Shown here: positions 20,496-31,010 of the stretch, one piece after another | Layout of the letters: every line of letters starts with the position of its first letter | Position numbering within the stretch: position 1 is the stretch's first letter | Source: Pseudoips prasinana | Lineage: Eukaryota > Arthropoda > Insecta > Lepidoptera > Nolidae | Length of the DNA: 64,000 nt | Assembly: GCA_951640165.1 (NCBI GenBank) | Contig: OX621250.1 | Coordinates: 1,550,001-1,614,000 of the forward strand | Direction of reading: 5' to 3' | The notes under the pieces: model-generated | What the model was told of the DNA's origin: nothing | Databases searched by the model: none | What the model saw: only the letters and a program-made list of their open reading frames with translations | Translations under genes and position numbers: made by a program

Positions 20496-20590
20496 GGCCC
20501 TTAGACAAGCGCCGTGACTTGTAGGTTGATAGAGAACCTGCTTTCTGAACCAAAAAGTTTGCGAGATGGATCGTCGTCCAAGTCAAATAT

Positions 20591-20790
20591 TTCTAATCTC
20601 AAAAATGGGAAATCATAAATTTAATCGTCCGGCAGGTCTCTAACCTGCACCATCTACAAATCCGGGGTAGGCGCTCTGCGTTAAGCTACGAACGATACAC
20701 GCTGGCAGATCAAATTTAGGATTCCCTTGCTAACCATTCCCATTTTTGAGATTAGATAAACGCTTTGCATTGCGAATAAAGCCATAAAAA
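20591..20790 (-). mobile_element. S6 repeat: tRNA-like core between inverted repeats
   Basis: Starts AATCTCAAAAATGGGAAATC (20595) and ends TTCCCATTTTTGAGATT (20737-20753), its inverted copy. Read on the minus strand, the core is tRNA-like: GTAGCTTAACGCAGAGCGCC (A-box region) and GGTTAGAGACC (B-box region). After the right arm comes AAACGCTTTGCATTGCG and an A-run. Copies at 31707 and 62210. Confidence 0.75.
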
Positions 20791-20799
20791 AAAAAAACA

Positions 20800-21340
20800 A
20801 ATATTTCTGTTTATGTATATTGAGTGCTTTCGGTGTATCGTATGTAATATTTCTATCCACCCATAGTTCAAGAATTCTGAGGTTTGGCTATATGTGTAAT
20901 TTATATGTCTCACATATTTATTTATTAATCCAAAATCATCTTTTTGAATAATGCGGTTCGTGCGAACTTTAAACTCGTTTTGTCACACAACTTGAAAACT
21001 TCATGTACCTACCTATGTTGAAGAGAACCACTATTTATAATCAAATACCTTAACAATATCGATCCAAAGTTGCGCTAACCACACGCTTTGTTAACGCAAA
21101 CTGAGCTAAGTTATAAAACCGGAACTATTAGGAAAATGTCAGGAATAATGCGATTACTCTAGAAAAACATGGTAATAACTATGCAAGTTTGAAATCTATT
21201 TGTAACTAAATGATGAGATGAATAAAAAAATGGTTTTGTTTAACGTAGACTTTATGAAGTATTTAAGTGTCAGAACACATTTTATGTGCAGGCATTTTAT
21301 ATGCTATTTATAATAGTATCTAATAATTTAACATTATTAT
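20800..21340. other. No recognised feature
   Basis: AT-rich DNA without a supported gene or clear repeat family. Confidence 0.4.
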
Positions 21341-21344
21341 TTAC

Positions 21345-21600
21345 TAGCAGTGCTCGCGGACTTCATTCCGAGTTATAAATATTTTGCCCCTGCCCATTTG
21401 ACCCGCGTAATACTTCGGGTTAAAAGTTCGGGATTAATAAAAATTATGATGATGAATCACCCTATGACACTCCACAATAACGTAGCTTTCTATTGGTGAA
21501 ATAATTTTGAAAATCTATTCAGTACATCCAGAGATTACCCCTTATAACGACCCAAACTCACAACCTCATAAACTCACAAACGTCACCTCTTTATAATATA
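21345..21600 (-). mobile_element. Decayed Helitron of the H2 type
   Basis: Left side CTAGCAGTGCTCGCGGACTT, with GACCCGCGTAATACTTCGGG further in, is followed by AACTCACAAACGTCACC and CTTTATAATATAAGTGAAG, the usual order of a minus-strand lepidopteran Helitron (3' CTAG side to 5' TATAATATTAGT side). Boundaries are approximate. Confidence 0.45.
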
Positions 21601-21667
21601 AGTGAAGATGAACTCTATTAATTTGTGCCATAGTCACTGTTTTTAGTTTTAGATATGTTTTAATACA

Positions 21668-21775
21668 TCGTCATCATCATATTAGCCGAGAAACGTCCAC
21701 TGATGAATAAAAGCCTTCTCCAAAGATCTCCATAATTGCAGTTCCTGCACTATCCAGCCAGATACTCTCCCTGGT
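21668..21775 (-). mobile_element. RTE-A 3'-end fragment
   Basis: Reverse complement of the RTE-A 3' end: CATCATCATATTAGCCGAGA, AACGTCCACTGATGAATAAA, GATCTCCATAATTGC. Same motif order as at 13776-13842 on the plus strand. Only about 110 bp survives. Confidence 0.7.
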
Positions 21776-21829
21776 TCGTAAGTGATTGGCGATGTAATGC
21801 AGCTAGGCTCGCGGCCAGGCCATAGATTT

Positions 21830-22023
21830 TTGATATAGATTAGCTTTACGTGCTCTCCGAGGCACGGTGGTATAATACTGCCAACACCCAGACTTCGGGC
21901 TGATGTTGAGAAATTTTTCTTTTTACAGAAAAGTCCCAAAATCACTTTTGGTCCGACCCGGGATTTGAACCCAGGACCTCGTTATCTGCGGGTGAACACG
22001 CTACCGCTAGACCAACGAGGCAG
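21830..22023 (-). mobile_element. SINE family S7, tRNA-derived
   Basis: On the minus strand the head TGCCTCGTTGGTCTAGCGG then TAGCGTGTTCACCCGCAGA has a tRNA-like A box, and GGTTCAAATCC is a close B box (21961-21971 on the plus strand). The body GATTTTGGGACTTTTCTG, CAACATCAGCCCGAAGTC, CACGTAAAGC is shared with 61835-62055. It is a SINE, not a tRNA gene, because the head is followed by the same long body in each copy and lacks a paired acceptor stem. Confidence 0.8.
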
Positions 22024-22309
22024 TCATATATATATTATTATCGGTGGGCCAAGACTCAGCATAACAAATTTATTGAATTCCTCTACTACCAATACGAACC
22101 AAGTGGTAAAAAGTGGAGAAACATAATCAAGTGAATGAAACAAAAAGTACTTCCATCTCCCGTTAGATATATAACAATTGCCTTTAGGGTACTTCAATTA
22201 ATATATGGTCTATGCTTCACCACACATGCTGTTCTCGCCGCCACGTTCTGATGAAATTTCATATATGCGTAGCTAGCTTGGCGACTATATTCTTGTTTCT
22301 CCACAGTCA

Positions 22310-22510
22310 GTTGGCGCAGCGACCAAGACAGTCGCCTTGCCGCTTCGTGTCGCGGGTTCGAGTCCCGTGCCAGACAACTATTTGTGTAACCCATAAATAG
22401 TTGTTCTGAGTCTGGGTGTAATTTGTGTCCGTCTGTTATATGTTCGTAAAGTACCCCGCGACACAGGGATTCGACTTTATAGTGCGGGCGTAGTCTTTAA
22501 AAACAAAAAA
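22310..22510 (+). mobile_element. SINE family S1, good copy
   Basis: tRNA-like head TTGGCGCAGCGACCAAGACA with B box GGGTTCGAGTCCC (22354-22366), then ACAACTATTTGTGTAACCC, GTTCTGAGTCTGGGTGTAAT, TGTGTCCGTCTGTTATATG, TACCCCGCGACACAGGG and AGTGCGGGCGTAG before an A-rich end. Confidence 0.85.
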
Positions 22511-23885
22511 GAAAGAAAAGAAAATCAATTAACATGACTTGAGCCTTCGTGCCTTTTAATTGGTAAATATGATAGAGAGAAATAAAGTCTTTGATGCAGC
22601 ATGTGCGCTAACCTACATAAACTAACAACTGCCGTAGTGGGTTCGATTAAAGTCCAACAGAACCAACCACTGTTTCTCAGACAGTTAATATCCATGAGGA
22701 ATTCCATACACACAAAAAGGATCAACAAAAAGAATAGTAATTATTTTTAAGAAACTATCCTTACCTTCTAATATGTCGGTTTATAAATGTTTTCGTTTTT
22801 TGTCCTAATTAATTTTCTAATTAGTACTCTGAATCTTTCATAGAAATGTATTCCACGATGTCTTTATTTCAACTGTCTAAACTTTACCTAAATATACACT
22901 TTCAATGTCTTTGAATGTCGTATAATTAAAGTAAAACAAATGAATTCTTATTATTAAAATGAGCAATACATTTCGCAGTAACATTTGGTTCCAATCAACA
23001 TATCTCACAAAACTCAGCCTCGTGCAATAATTCGATTACCTTCTAATTGCATAACGCGGTCCAAATGACTGGCAGTATATCGAATGACACCGTCCCTGTG
23101 ACATATAGATAATTTGCAAAACAGAGAGAAATTATTATTTACATTTCACTTAAATTTAGTCACCTCGTCATCTATGTTTTATGATCATACTTTTTATTAG
23201 TTTCGTCACTTAGACAAGTTTTGTGGTTAATATATGAAAATTATTTGGATTGATCTTATAGTCATAGAAAAATAATTTGTCTTGGAACATTTTCTAACAT
23301 ATAAAACTCAAACAATAACAATTAAAATGTTACTTAAGTAAAATTTGGTTATCCTGATTTTCGTTATAAGTATTCTTTGTAATTACTTAATCATTGCAAT
23401 ATAAAATATCAGCCTCAGTAATCAGGTAGAAAAATCACAATACAAACAGAAACGATAAACATAGATAGAACAATGTGTAGATGAAATTCTTCTTATTTGT
23501 AATTTTCTTATATGATTTTTTTTTACTTACATACATACTAAACCTATAATAAGTTCAGTACATTATGTTGTACCCTATAGTATCTGAAAGTAACTAAACA
23601 CATGTTAAAGTCACTGTATCCACATCTGCAGTAATCCAATCAGCACTGCTGCCCACAATTTGTGGTAACCGATGCTCGTATGTAGTCGTGGTCAAAGTTC
23701 CGTTTTGATTGTCTGTGATTTCCTTACAATACTATACGCATTTGTATGGTTATAATATGTTAATTTAGTGATAAGCCTTCTCTTTTAGAAATTTTGTATG
23801 TTTTCACATCGCCATTGGAAAGACGTACCATTTTTCAAGCGCAATTTTCCAACTACTGGGTGAAGTTGTTAATATATTTTTTTAT
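22511..23885. other. No recognised gene or repeat
   Basis: About 1.4 kb of AT-rich DNA. No supported reading frame and no internal repeat shared with other parts of the window was recognised. Confidence 0.4.
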
Positions 23886-23889
23886 TTAT

Positions 23890-24165
23890 CATTATAACCA
23901 TTATCATATCAACCGAAAGACGCACTGCTGGAAAAAGATCTCCACAATTGCCGATCTTGCGCTATCCGCATCCAGCTTCTTCCAGTGACCTTCACAGATC
24001 TTGTAAGGGGGTCTGCCCACGCTGCGTCTTCCGGTTCGTGGTTGCGACTCGAGAACCTTTATGCCCTTTCGGCCGCCGGTCCTACGAGCTATGCACCCTG
24101 CTACTTCAGTTTCGTAATTCTTCGGGCTTCTTTATGTCGGTTATTTTGTTTCGCCTGCAGATTCT
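23890..24165 (-). pseudogene. RTE-A C-terminal fragment
   Basis: Reverse complement of the RTE-A 3' coding end: ATATCAACCGAAAGACGCAC, GATCTCCACAATTGCCG, CTTGCGCTATCCGCATCC, GGTCTGCCCACGCTGCGTCT and TCTCGAGTCGCAACCACGAA-like text. Frameshifted and truncated at about the KLK-WQWAGH region. Confidence 0.75.
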
Positions 24166-24234
24166 TATTTTATAACTCTACAGTTGTGATAGAACTTTTG
24201 GTTCGAAATTTATTTCAAAATGGGATAATATATT

Positions 24235-24845
24235 TATTTTTAGGGTTCCGTAGCCAAAGGGCAAAAAACGGATCCCTTATAGATTCGTCATGTCTGTCTG
24301 TCTGTCTGTCCGTCCGTATCTCACAGCCACTTTTTTCCGAAACTATAAGAGTTGCACTATTGAAACTTGGTAAGTAAAAGTATTATGTTAACAGCATTAA
24401 GATTTTTACACAAAAATAGAAAAATAATAATAATTTTGGGGGTTCCCCATACATAGAACTGAAACTCAAAATATTTTCTTTCATCGTAGCCATACATGTG
24501 GGGTATTTATGGATAGGTCTTCAAAAATTATATTGAGGTTCCTAATATCATTTTTTTCTAAACTGAATAGTTTGCGCGAGAGACACTTCCAAAGTGGAAA
24601 AATGAGTGCCCCCCCCCCCTGTAACTTCTAAAATAAGAGAATGATAAAACTAAAAAAAATATATGATGTACATTATCATGTAAACTAACAACGAAAATTG
24701 GTTTGAACCAGATCTAGTTAGTAGTTTTTTTTTAATGCGTCATAAATCTTAAACCGCAATTTACCTTTCATTTAATCAACTGAAATACTTGCTGCTGCGG
24801 AACCCTTCGTGGGCGAGTCCGACTCGCACTTGGCCGGTTTTTTTA
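24235..24845 (+). repeat. Dispersed repeat D1, long copy
   Basis: Begins TTTTTAGGGTTCCGTAGCC, contains CTGTCTGTCTGTCCGTCCG, CGAAACTATAAGAGTTGC and AAACTTGGTAAGT, and ends AACCCTTCGTGGGCGAGTCC then GACTCGCACTTGGCCGG and a T-run. The palindrome GCGAGTCCGACTCGC sits at the 3' end. Shared with 58492-58830. This terminal motif is common in Lepidoptera, to my knowledge; the class of element is not clear to me. An 11-base C-run lies at 24609-24619. Confidence 0.8.
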
Positions 24846-25213
24846 TTGAACCCTTACGCTACGAGCTATTCCTACGCTAATGAAAGGCATGCCATTGTTA
24901 AACTATTGTGTCTGCAGTGTGCACTACTAAATAAGATTTAATTTTACAAGCATAACGCTTCCTTCTAAAAAGGGATAAGCTGAGGCGAATGACATTGTGT
25001 CACTGGCTATTGGCGGTCCCGTATTACAGGATGCAACCTTTTTGGCACTTACCTTTTGGAACGGAACCAAGATTGGATTACCGACCGATCAAATCTTTTT
25101 ACACAGAATTTAAATTACATTTTGGTCGAGCAGTTTATAGGAATGATGTAAAAAGATTGCTTATTACTTGCTAAAAGTCTAATGTAGCGAATATAATGTC
25201 AAATTTTGAAAAT
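24846..25213. other. No recognised gene
   Basis: A 61-codon frame at 24989 has no recognised domain. Confidence 0.35.
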
Positions 25214-25450
25214 CTAACTATAACAAACTTCCCAATGATATTATAAAATTTTCTACAAATAAGTTTTAAAGAATAATTAAAGCCAAATTGTGCAGCAGTA
25301 CATATAACAATATTTCTTATTATTTTAGTAACTGTAGTTAGGATTCAGCTAATCTAAGTTAACACACATAAACAATATGTAATAATGTTAAAAACAAAAC
25401 TATTTTTATAAAGGATTCCGACTGAGTCTTTGGCAGTGTTCCTGTAATAA
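25214..25450 (+). mobile_element. LINE-A 3'-end fragment
   Basis: Matches the last part of LINE-A: CTATAACAAACTTCCCAATG, CTACAAATAAGTTT, AAAGCCAAATTGTGCAGCAG, then AAGGATTCCGACTGAGT and TTTGGCAGTGTT. Frameshifted, without the AATAAA/tail. Confidence 0.8.
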
Positions 25451-25523
25451 AAAACCAGTCCACTTCCGACCTCACGAGTGAAGTAAAACTTCAAACGTAA
25501 CTGGCTATGAGAGATCAGATCAG

Positions 25524-25525
<2 letters not shown>

Positions 25526-25563
<38 letters not shown>
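25526..25563. repeat. (CT)19 microsatellite
   Basis: An uninterrupted CT dinucleotide run of 38 bases. Confidence 0.95.
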
Positions 25564-25565
<2 letters not shown>

Positions 25566-25859
25566 CCCGTAGTAATATACGAAACGTAACTTTCTCTTCA
25601 CTAACTCATATCTCCCTCTCAATTTCCGTTCGCCTCACCCAATCACTTTTCCTAACACACTCATCAAGTATTAACCAGCTTACTCCCAAACAATGAAAAA
25701 ATTTGAATTGTAAGTACTTAACTGTTTGATTAAAAACTGGCGACTTATTATATCCCACCGCCTTACTTTCGTACCAGAAAACAAAACATTTAATATAAAA
25801 TAATGACAGTATAACGTTGCACAATAACAGCATAGCTGTAGATATAAAACAATTTGTAC

Positions 25860-26012
25860 GTGAAGGTCTAACTCACTTAACCCAGAGCGCGAGCAATTTG
25901 CGACGCACACGAGTCGGCCGACGCGACATTGTCGCGCGGCCAATAGATCGCAATCCCGCTAGATTAATCGTTTTTGTACGTTAAGCACTGAAAGCTGAGG
26001 ATGGATAAGGTA
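25860..26012 (+). promoter_or_regulatory. Candidate CpG-rich promoter and first exon (weak)
   Basis: A patch dense in CG (GAGTCGGCCGACGCGACATT, GTCGCGCGGCCAATAGATCG) includes a CCAAT motif. It is followed after about 60 bases by GAGGATGGATAAGGTAAGCC: an ATG with a short open codon run running directly into a consensus GTAAG donor. It is the only place in the window that looks like a host 5' end. No downstream exon is identified, so this is a suggestion only. Confidence 0.2.
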
Positions 26013-26042
26013 AGCCACGTATTTGTGTGTTTATCAACATCG

Positions 26043-26172
26043 CGGAGGACAACTATTTGTGTGACCCATAAATAGTTATTCTGAGTCTGGATGTACTTTG
26101 AGTCCGTTAATTATATAAAATACCCGGCGACACAGGGATAATTTTTTTAGTGCGGGCGTTGCCTATAAAAAA
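26043..26172 (+). mobile_element. SINE family S1, 5'-truncated
   Basis: Body only: GGACAACTATTTGTGTGACC, GTTATTCTGAGTCTGGATGT, TACCCGGCGACACAGGG, AGTGCGGGCGTTG, then an A-run. The tRNA-like head is absent. Confidence 0.75.
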
Positions 26173-26174
26173 AA

Positions 26175-26455
26175 AAAACTTGAGAGGTGTCAAGGGACAC
26201 CTGGATGGAACGAAGTTATTTCTTATTATTTATTATGTACAATAAACCTGTATACACTCAACAAAAATAATCGTCGCGACACCACACTGTTCAATGCGAA
26301 ATAGAAATGAAAATATCTGGCTTGCTTTCTATAAGAGAGAGAGAGAGACAAACATGCGCACGCCGCACAGCTGCAAAAAGTGTCGTTACAACTTTTCGTG
26401 AGAATTTTTTCCGTCTAGCCCCCTTTCACAACGCGCGATAAGGAACTTCGTTCCA
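26175..26455 (+). mobile_element. MITE-like repeat M2
   Basis: Starts AACTTGAGAGGTGTCAAGGG, then GGATGGAACGAAGTTATTTC, and ends AAGGAACTTCGTTCC. GGAACGAAGTT/AACTTCGTTCC form inverted ends. The inside (TGTATACACTCAACAAAAA, ATCTGGCTTGCTTTCTATAA, an AG run, TTTTCCGTCTAGCCCCCTTT) matches the inverted copy at 32465-32755 over the whole length. Confidence 0.75.
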
Positions 26456-26489
26456 AAAACACTTTATCACCGTAAGTAAAATTATTTAC

Positions 26490-26665
26490 TGGCCTACTGG
26501 TCTAGGCTTAGTGTGCCTGACTGCTAAGGCATTGGCCGATGGTTCGATCCCCACCCAGAACAAGACTTTGCGTGTTCCACAAGCTTATATGTTTCTGTTT
26601 CTGAGTTTACACCCAGGAACATAAACCGAAGAAGCGATAAGTTACTATCTACAATATGTATGTAT
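26490..26665 (+). mobile_element. SINE, S2-related head
   Basis: tRNA-like head CTGGTCTAGGCTTAGTGTGC with B box ATGGTTCGATCCCCACCC, then AGAACAAGACTTTGCGTGTT and ACACCCAGGAACATAAA. The 3' half is lost or highly diverged. Confidence 0.5.
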
Positions 26666-26694
26666 TAGTATTGATATTGCATTGTGGTGGTGGC

Positions 26695-26860
26695 GGTGGA
26701 GAATGTCAATATCATTACCTCATCTTATCAAGTGGGGGCGTAAAGTCGAACCGAGGGAATATCTACGAAAGCATGGGGGGGCTTGTCCAGTAATGGACTT
26801 GATAACCTCAGGAGTTTATCAAGTCCACTACTGAACAAGCCTCAGACTCAGGAGTCGGTT
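26695..26860 (+). mobile_element. SINE S4-like sequence ending in a hairpin
   Basis: Order TACCTCATCTTATCAAGTGG, GGGCGTAAAGTCGAACCGAG, GGAATATCTACG is like S4, and GGGGGGCTTGTCCAGTAATG matches its RTE-like end. The end is then inverted: arms 26780-26804 and 26817-26841 pair at 23 of 25 positions. Confidence 0.55.
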
Positions 26861-26869
26861 ATCTATTCA

Positions 26870-27504
26870 ACTGTATGTTGTTTTTGTTGTCTATATTATG
26901 TTTAGCGATTTCTCAGTTGTCAGCTATTTTGATAATTCTTTATTTTTATTTCAGAATAGTCTCATTTAAGTTTTGTTTTAAAATAAAGTTTGGGTCGGTT
27001 TTATCATTTTGAAATAGTAATGTTAAGGTTTTTTTATATATTTTATGATAATTATATTTTTATCCGCACGTATTTAGAAATATCAATGGCAGATCCAATG
27101 TATCCCGCATCGCTGTGTGCATCAGAGTAGCAATATACTTCCACCATACATTCTACGGCGCGGCGGCGAGGTAATTTGCCGTGTTGAGCGCCGCTACACG
27201 GAGTGGTTTTAATAATAATGTATCGAATTATGTTACATTATTCACAAATGTTATTTAGATTAAAAAAAACATGCGGAGCACTCTTTTGGGACTGCCAATA
27301 GAAGTTTTTTTTTTTTTTTTTTTTTTTTTTCGTTCCTGTGATATCTGCAATCGACTAATTAGTCATAATCAGATGTGTTCTTTTTGGAATCTCGTTGATA
27401 CGACCTGCGCTTCAATCAGCGCGGTCCAAATATATGAAGAAGAATTTTAGAAGAATGAAGATATTTTACACTTCTAACCTAAAAAGCCATGTGGTTTAAT
27501 TTAG
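26870..27504. other. No gene; T26 homopolymer
   Basis: AT-rich with an uninterrupted run of 26 T at 27305-27330, which may be the poly(A) of a minus-strand retro-insertion. Confidence 0.4.
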
Positions 27505-27690
27505 CCGCGTGGTTTCCAGCCTAGCAATAATAACAGGGCCACCTCTTATTATCCCGTGGGTGGCGTAAAAGGTGACTAAAGAATACACCAGGTAGTCGGG
27601 TAGCAGCGCCACCTGTGTACTAACTACCACCTAACTGCGGTCGCCAACTCGCATGCCAATCAGCGTGATATTATGTTAAACAGCTTGCAG
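27505..27690 (+). mobile_element. SINE family S5
   Basis: AATAATAACAGGGCCACCTC, AAAGGTGACTAAAGAATACA, CCAGGTAGTCGGGTAGC, CACCTGTGTACTAACTACC, CCTAACTGCGGTCGCCAACT. Same order, inverted, at 36412-36660. Its 3' end is not present here. Confidence 0.7.
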
Positions 27691-28229
27691 CCAATATCTG
27701 GAGTAGTTTATTATACGGATCTTGTAGCAACAAGGAACAACTTCCGTGCGTTTAAGCGCTTTTGCCATACCTACTATTGGAATCACATGTAACAGCTCAC
27801 TTAGGACCCTTAAATTGATCCGAGGTGCTATTGCAGCTGGCTTCTCTAGTTGCAATTCTCTCGTTTTATGAGGCTATAGCCTCTTTACATCATTCTGTCT
27901 CCCGCTTTCCTCAGGAGGGAAGTGGAACAATTCATTTTCTAACTCCTCCTTTTATTTCTTTCTGATTAAATTCGTTGCGGGATCCAAGACAGTTAAAGCG
28001 ATTCCCCGGGACTTGCCTGAGCCTCACCGCTCAGTGTCAATTCATTGTGTGCCACTGTTGATCCTGGCTTACAGGAGTTGCAGTGGTGGGTCAGAGGGAG
28101 GGACTAGTCCCATTTCTTAAAAATAAACTATGGCAAATCCCTCCAAATGGTAACCTTATAGAAACATCTGGACGAGACCCATATCCAGCAGTGGACGATA
28201 CCAGGTTACGGATGTAATTAAATTTAACG
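27691..28229. other. Unassigned, more GC-balanced stretch
   Basis: No recognised gene. CCCATATCCAGCAGTGGACG near 28180 resembles the RTE/S5 3' end (CCAGCAGTGGAC), so 27505-28220 may be one element with an unrecognised middle of about 480 bp. Confidence 0.35.
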
Positions 28230-28500
28230 ATATATGTATATAAAAGTAGAAACTGACTGGCTGATTGATCAACGCACAACTGACCCCGCCGGAAACGGTC
28301 TAGAACCATGAAATTTTGCATAAATATTTCTTAAGTGATGTAAGTGTGCACTAAGAAACGATTTTTGAAAATTCAACCTCTAAGAGGGTGAAAAGGGTTT
28401 TCAAAGTTTGTATGAAACAACGTCTTTTATGGTCTGATTTCAAAATATCACCAACAATTTTCATGCGGAATGCGGTATATCTATAATTTCTAAAGACAAC
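28230..28500 (+). mobile_element. Helitron-like dispersed repeat (H3), 5' part
   Basis: Collinear with 3956-4250: AGTAGAAACTGACTGGCTGA, TGATCAACGCACAACTGACC, ACCATGAAATTTTGCATAAA, GTGTGCACTAAGAAACG, TTTTTGAAAATTCAACCTCT. No CTAG end recognised. Confidence 0.55.
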
Positions 28501-28534
28501 GCCTTGGAATACTAGGAAATCTGAACCCTATGTC

Positions 28535-28698
28535 GCGGGCTACTTTACAAATATATAATAGACGGACACAATTTACATGCAGACTCAGAACAACTATTTA
28601 TGGGTCACACAAATAGTTGTCCGCCGCGGGACTTGAACCCGCGACACGGAGGGGCGAGGCGACTGTCTTAGCCGCTGCGCCACACGTGCAGTCAAGTT
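28535..28698 (-). mobile_element. SINE family S1, good copy
   Basis: Minus-strand S1 with head GTGGCGCAGCGGCTAAGACA (28660-28690 region) and B box GGGTTCAAGTCCC, then body and the TAGCCCGCGACATAGGG end. A tRNA-like head with long body confirms a SINE. Confidence 0.85.
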
Positions 28699-28699
28699 T

Positions 28700-29187
28700 G
28701 TTTATCATCAAATGCCACGTTAAAAATATTCTAGATCATAGCTTCAGTAAAGCTTTCATAATTAGGCTGGTGCCGGTCGCGTCAATTCTCTAAGTATCCA
28801 ACTTTAATATTCGCAATATTCCAACTTGGACGTCCCGTTAACTTGAAAAGTAGTATTAACTTGTTCCCAACATGATTAAGTGTTTTGTGTCGATAAGTTT
28901 ATTTGGAGTATTTTGAAACTCGTTGGGATATTTAAACTGAGCTTTAGTAAAGCTCTTGTGGGATTTGTTAGTATCATATCGGTTTATTCTGTCTATCATT
29001 TTGATAATAATGAAGCATTAACTGCATGTTGGTTAGCGCTCTCGTGGTGTAGGTTCTATCCCGTACAGGCGAACTTTAGGTGTGGATTATAAAAGTATTT
29101 TCTAGGTATTATTTGAACTTAAGCTTTGAGTCCAATAAGTGCAAGTTTGTTATTAATTGTGATACCAGAGCGGTTGTTGTCGTTAAA
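28700..29187. other. No recognised gene
   Basis: A 70-codon frame at 28880 has no recognised domain. GTTAGCGCTCTCGTGGTGTAG followed by GTTCTATCCCG near 29030-29060 is a faint tRNA-like head. Confidence 0.35.
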
Positions 29188-29400
29188 CAAATAATATCTT
29201 GGGACATTATTCACACACGGCCATCAGATCCCAAACTAAGCAGATCTTGTACTATGGAGACCAGATAACTGATATACTACATATACCACTTTTCTTTTAT
29301 ACTTTTATAAATAATTACACCCAGACTCAGGACAAACAAACATGTTCATGCACGCAAATAACTATCCTGGTTGGGAATTGAATCTACGACCCGCGGCAAT
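29188..29400 (-). mobile_element. SINE family S2
   Basis: Minus-strand S2: AATATCTTGGGACATTATTC, GCCATCAGATCCCAAACTAA, GCAGATCTTGTACTATGG, ACACCCAGACTCAGGACAAA, and head region GGGAATTGAATCTACGACC. Confidence 0.75.
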
Positions 29401-29451
29401 CCAGCCCATCAAAAAAAAGCATCCTATTCATACGTAGCTCAATGACTAAAC

Positions 29452-29675
29452 ATCATTATCATCATCATATCAGCTGAAAGACTTCCACTAATAGACGAAG
29501 GCCTCCCCCAAAGATTTCCACCATTGCCGGTTTTGCGCTACCGTATCCAGCGTTTTCCAGCGACCCTCACAATATCATCAGTTGATCTTGTAGGGGACCT
29601 GCCCACACTGCGTTTTCCAGTACGTGGTAGCCAGTCAAGAACCTTTCTGCCCCAGCGGCCGTCGGTAACAACGTT
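29452..29675 (-). pseudogene. RTE-A 3'-end fragment
   Basis: CATCATCATATCAGCTGAAA, GACTTCCACTAATAGACGAA, GGCCTCCCCCAAAGATTTCC, GCGCTACCGTATCCAGCG, GGACCTGCCCACACTGCGTT. Reverse complement of the 13.7 kb RTE-A end. Truncated. Confidence 0.75.
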
Positions 29676-29679
29676 ATTA

Positions 29680-30425
29680 TAATAATATTATTACCTGGAG
29701 TGTATTATACACAGTGGAGTTACCAAGTACACACAATCAGAAATTCAGTAGTAAATAATATAAATATTCATGTTCTCATAACATTCCAACAATAATAGCG
29801 TTAATCAGTTAATTAGCACTTAAATCATAATCAATGGAACCGTTTACAGTTGACGCAAACAATTGCAATGTTGACTCCATAACTGACATATCACTCACAG
29901 ACATTCTGTGGAACATAATCTCATCATAATGAGTGGCTTGGTGCGATCGTGAACACCAGGCCTAAACACTTCATCAAATCCAAAGCAACTTAACTACTGA
30001 CCGTATCACTCAATTATCAACCTTATTAGCTCATAACAGAGATGTTATTTCATTGTGGCATAAACTTAATTTATGATGAATTACGTAATCGAATACTATC
30101 GTGTCTGCGTTTAACTGCTTATTTAAGTAAAGGAAATGGAACTGTAAAATGATTTAAATAAAGTCGGGTTTGGTGTGCAGTTTTAGGTGCTTCGGTTGAT
30201 TCATTATTGAACCAAAGAAGACAATGAGCCGTGTGCACAATGAAGAACAATATTGTGTGAAATCTATGGGTATATTGGATGCTTGGGCTTTGTAAAAGCT
30301 TGGTAGTCAACTTGTCAATTATACTACTTTAGGATTGGATTATATTTATAGAGTTAAAAGGAAGTATTTAAGTCAGACTAAATGCACTAAATTTCGATTA
30401 TCGAATTATTTTAATTTGCGGTAGA
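29680..30425. other. No recognised feature
   Basis: AT-rich DNA without supported genes or shared repeats. Confidence 0.4.
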
Positions 30426-30429
30426 GAGA

Positions 30430-30560
30430 TTATAAAGGACATAGAGCACAATCAGAGTTAATAAGTCACACAAGTAGTATTTCTATGCAGGGATCGAACC
30501 GGAAGCACAAGAGCCCCGAGTCGGTAGCAAAATGTCTACATTAATCAATGCGCCATTCAT
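30430..30560 (-). mobile_element. SINE, diverged S1-like
   Basis: AAGTCACACAAGTAGTATTT and GGGATCGAACCGGAAGC (B-box region) occur in S1 order, but the copy is highly diverged and short. Confidence 0.45.
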
Positions 30561-30581
30561 ACAGTCAAAATCAAAGTAAAA

Positions 30582-31010
30582 TCTATACATATAATAAAAT
30601 CGTGGGAAAGTCAAAACTGTACATTGAATATTTTTTTAAAAGGGGCGTGATCTACAATCGGTATCAAAGCCAAAAATATAGTTTTTAAATTTTTGTCTGT
30701 GTGTCTGTTTGTCTGTATGTATGTCCGGGATAAACTTAAAAAGTACTGCATGGATTTACTTCAAATTTTGCATGAATATTACTAAGAGGTCGGGTTAACA
30801 TATTTTATATTAGTATTAGTGATAATTTGTCTTTTTTTTTATCAAATTATTTATTTAATGTATATTGTTGTATGGATCTTGAGTCTGAAATAAAGAAATA
30901 TTATTATTATTATTATTTATAGGCTACATATAATCACGCTATCACATACGGGGGAGGAGCTGTGATAATTTATAAAATTTAACGCGGGTAAAACCGCGGG
31001 GCACAGCTAG
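30582..31010 (+). mobile_element. Non-autonomous Helitron H1 with internal insertion
   Basis: Starts TCTATACATATAATAAAATC after A and ends ACCGCGGGGCACAGCTAG before T, with the hairpin CGCGGGTAAAACCGCG next to the end. After AACATAT the H1 sequence is interrupted for about 115 bp (about 30805-30920) by a LINE-type 3' end (GAGTCTGAAATAAAGAAATA then (TTA)n) and resumes with TATAGGCTACATA. Confidence 0.85.

Noticed and set aside
21682..21945. 87-codon minus-strand frame (and its twin at 61735-61974) that look like a conserved small protein pair
   Set aside because: The shared residues arise because both are copies of SINE S7 read in the same frame. The similarity stops at the repeat ends.
21960..22023. 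tRNA gene on the minus strand
   Set aside because: A and B boxes are good, but the same head with the same long body recurs at 61835 and 42255. It is a SINE head, not a free-standing tRNA gene.
24295..24320. CTGTCTGTCTGTCCGTCCG as a CRISPR or satellite start
   Set aside because: It is an internal short repeat of D1, present in both D1 copies, without spacers.
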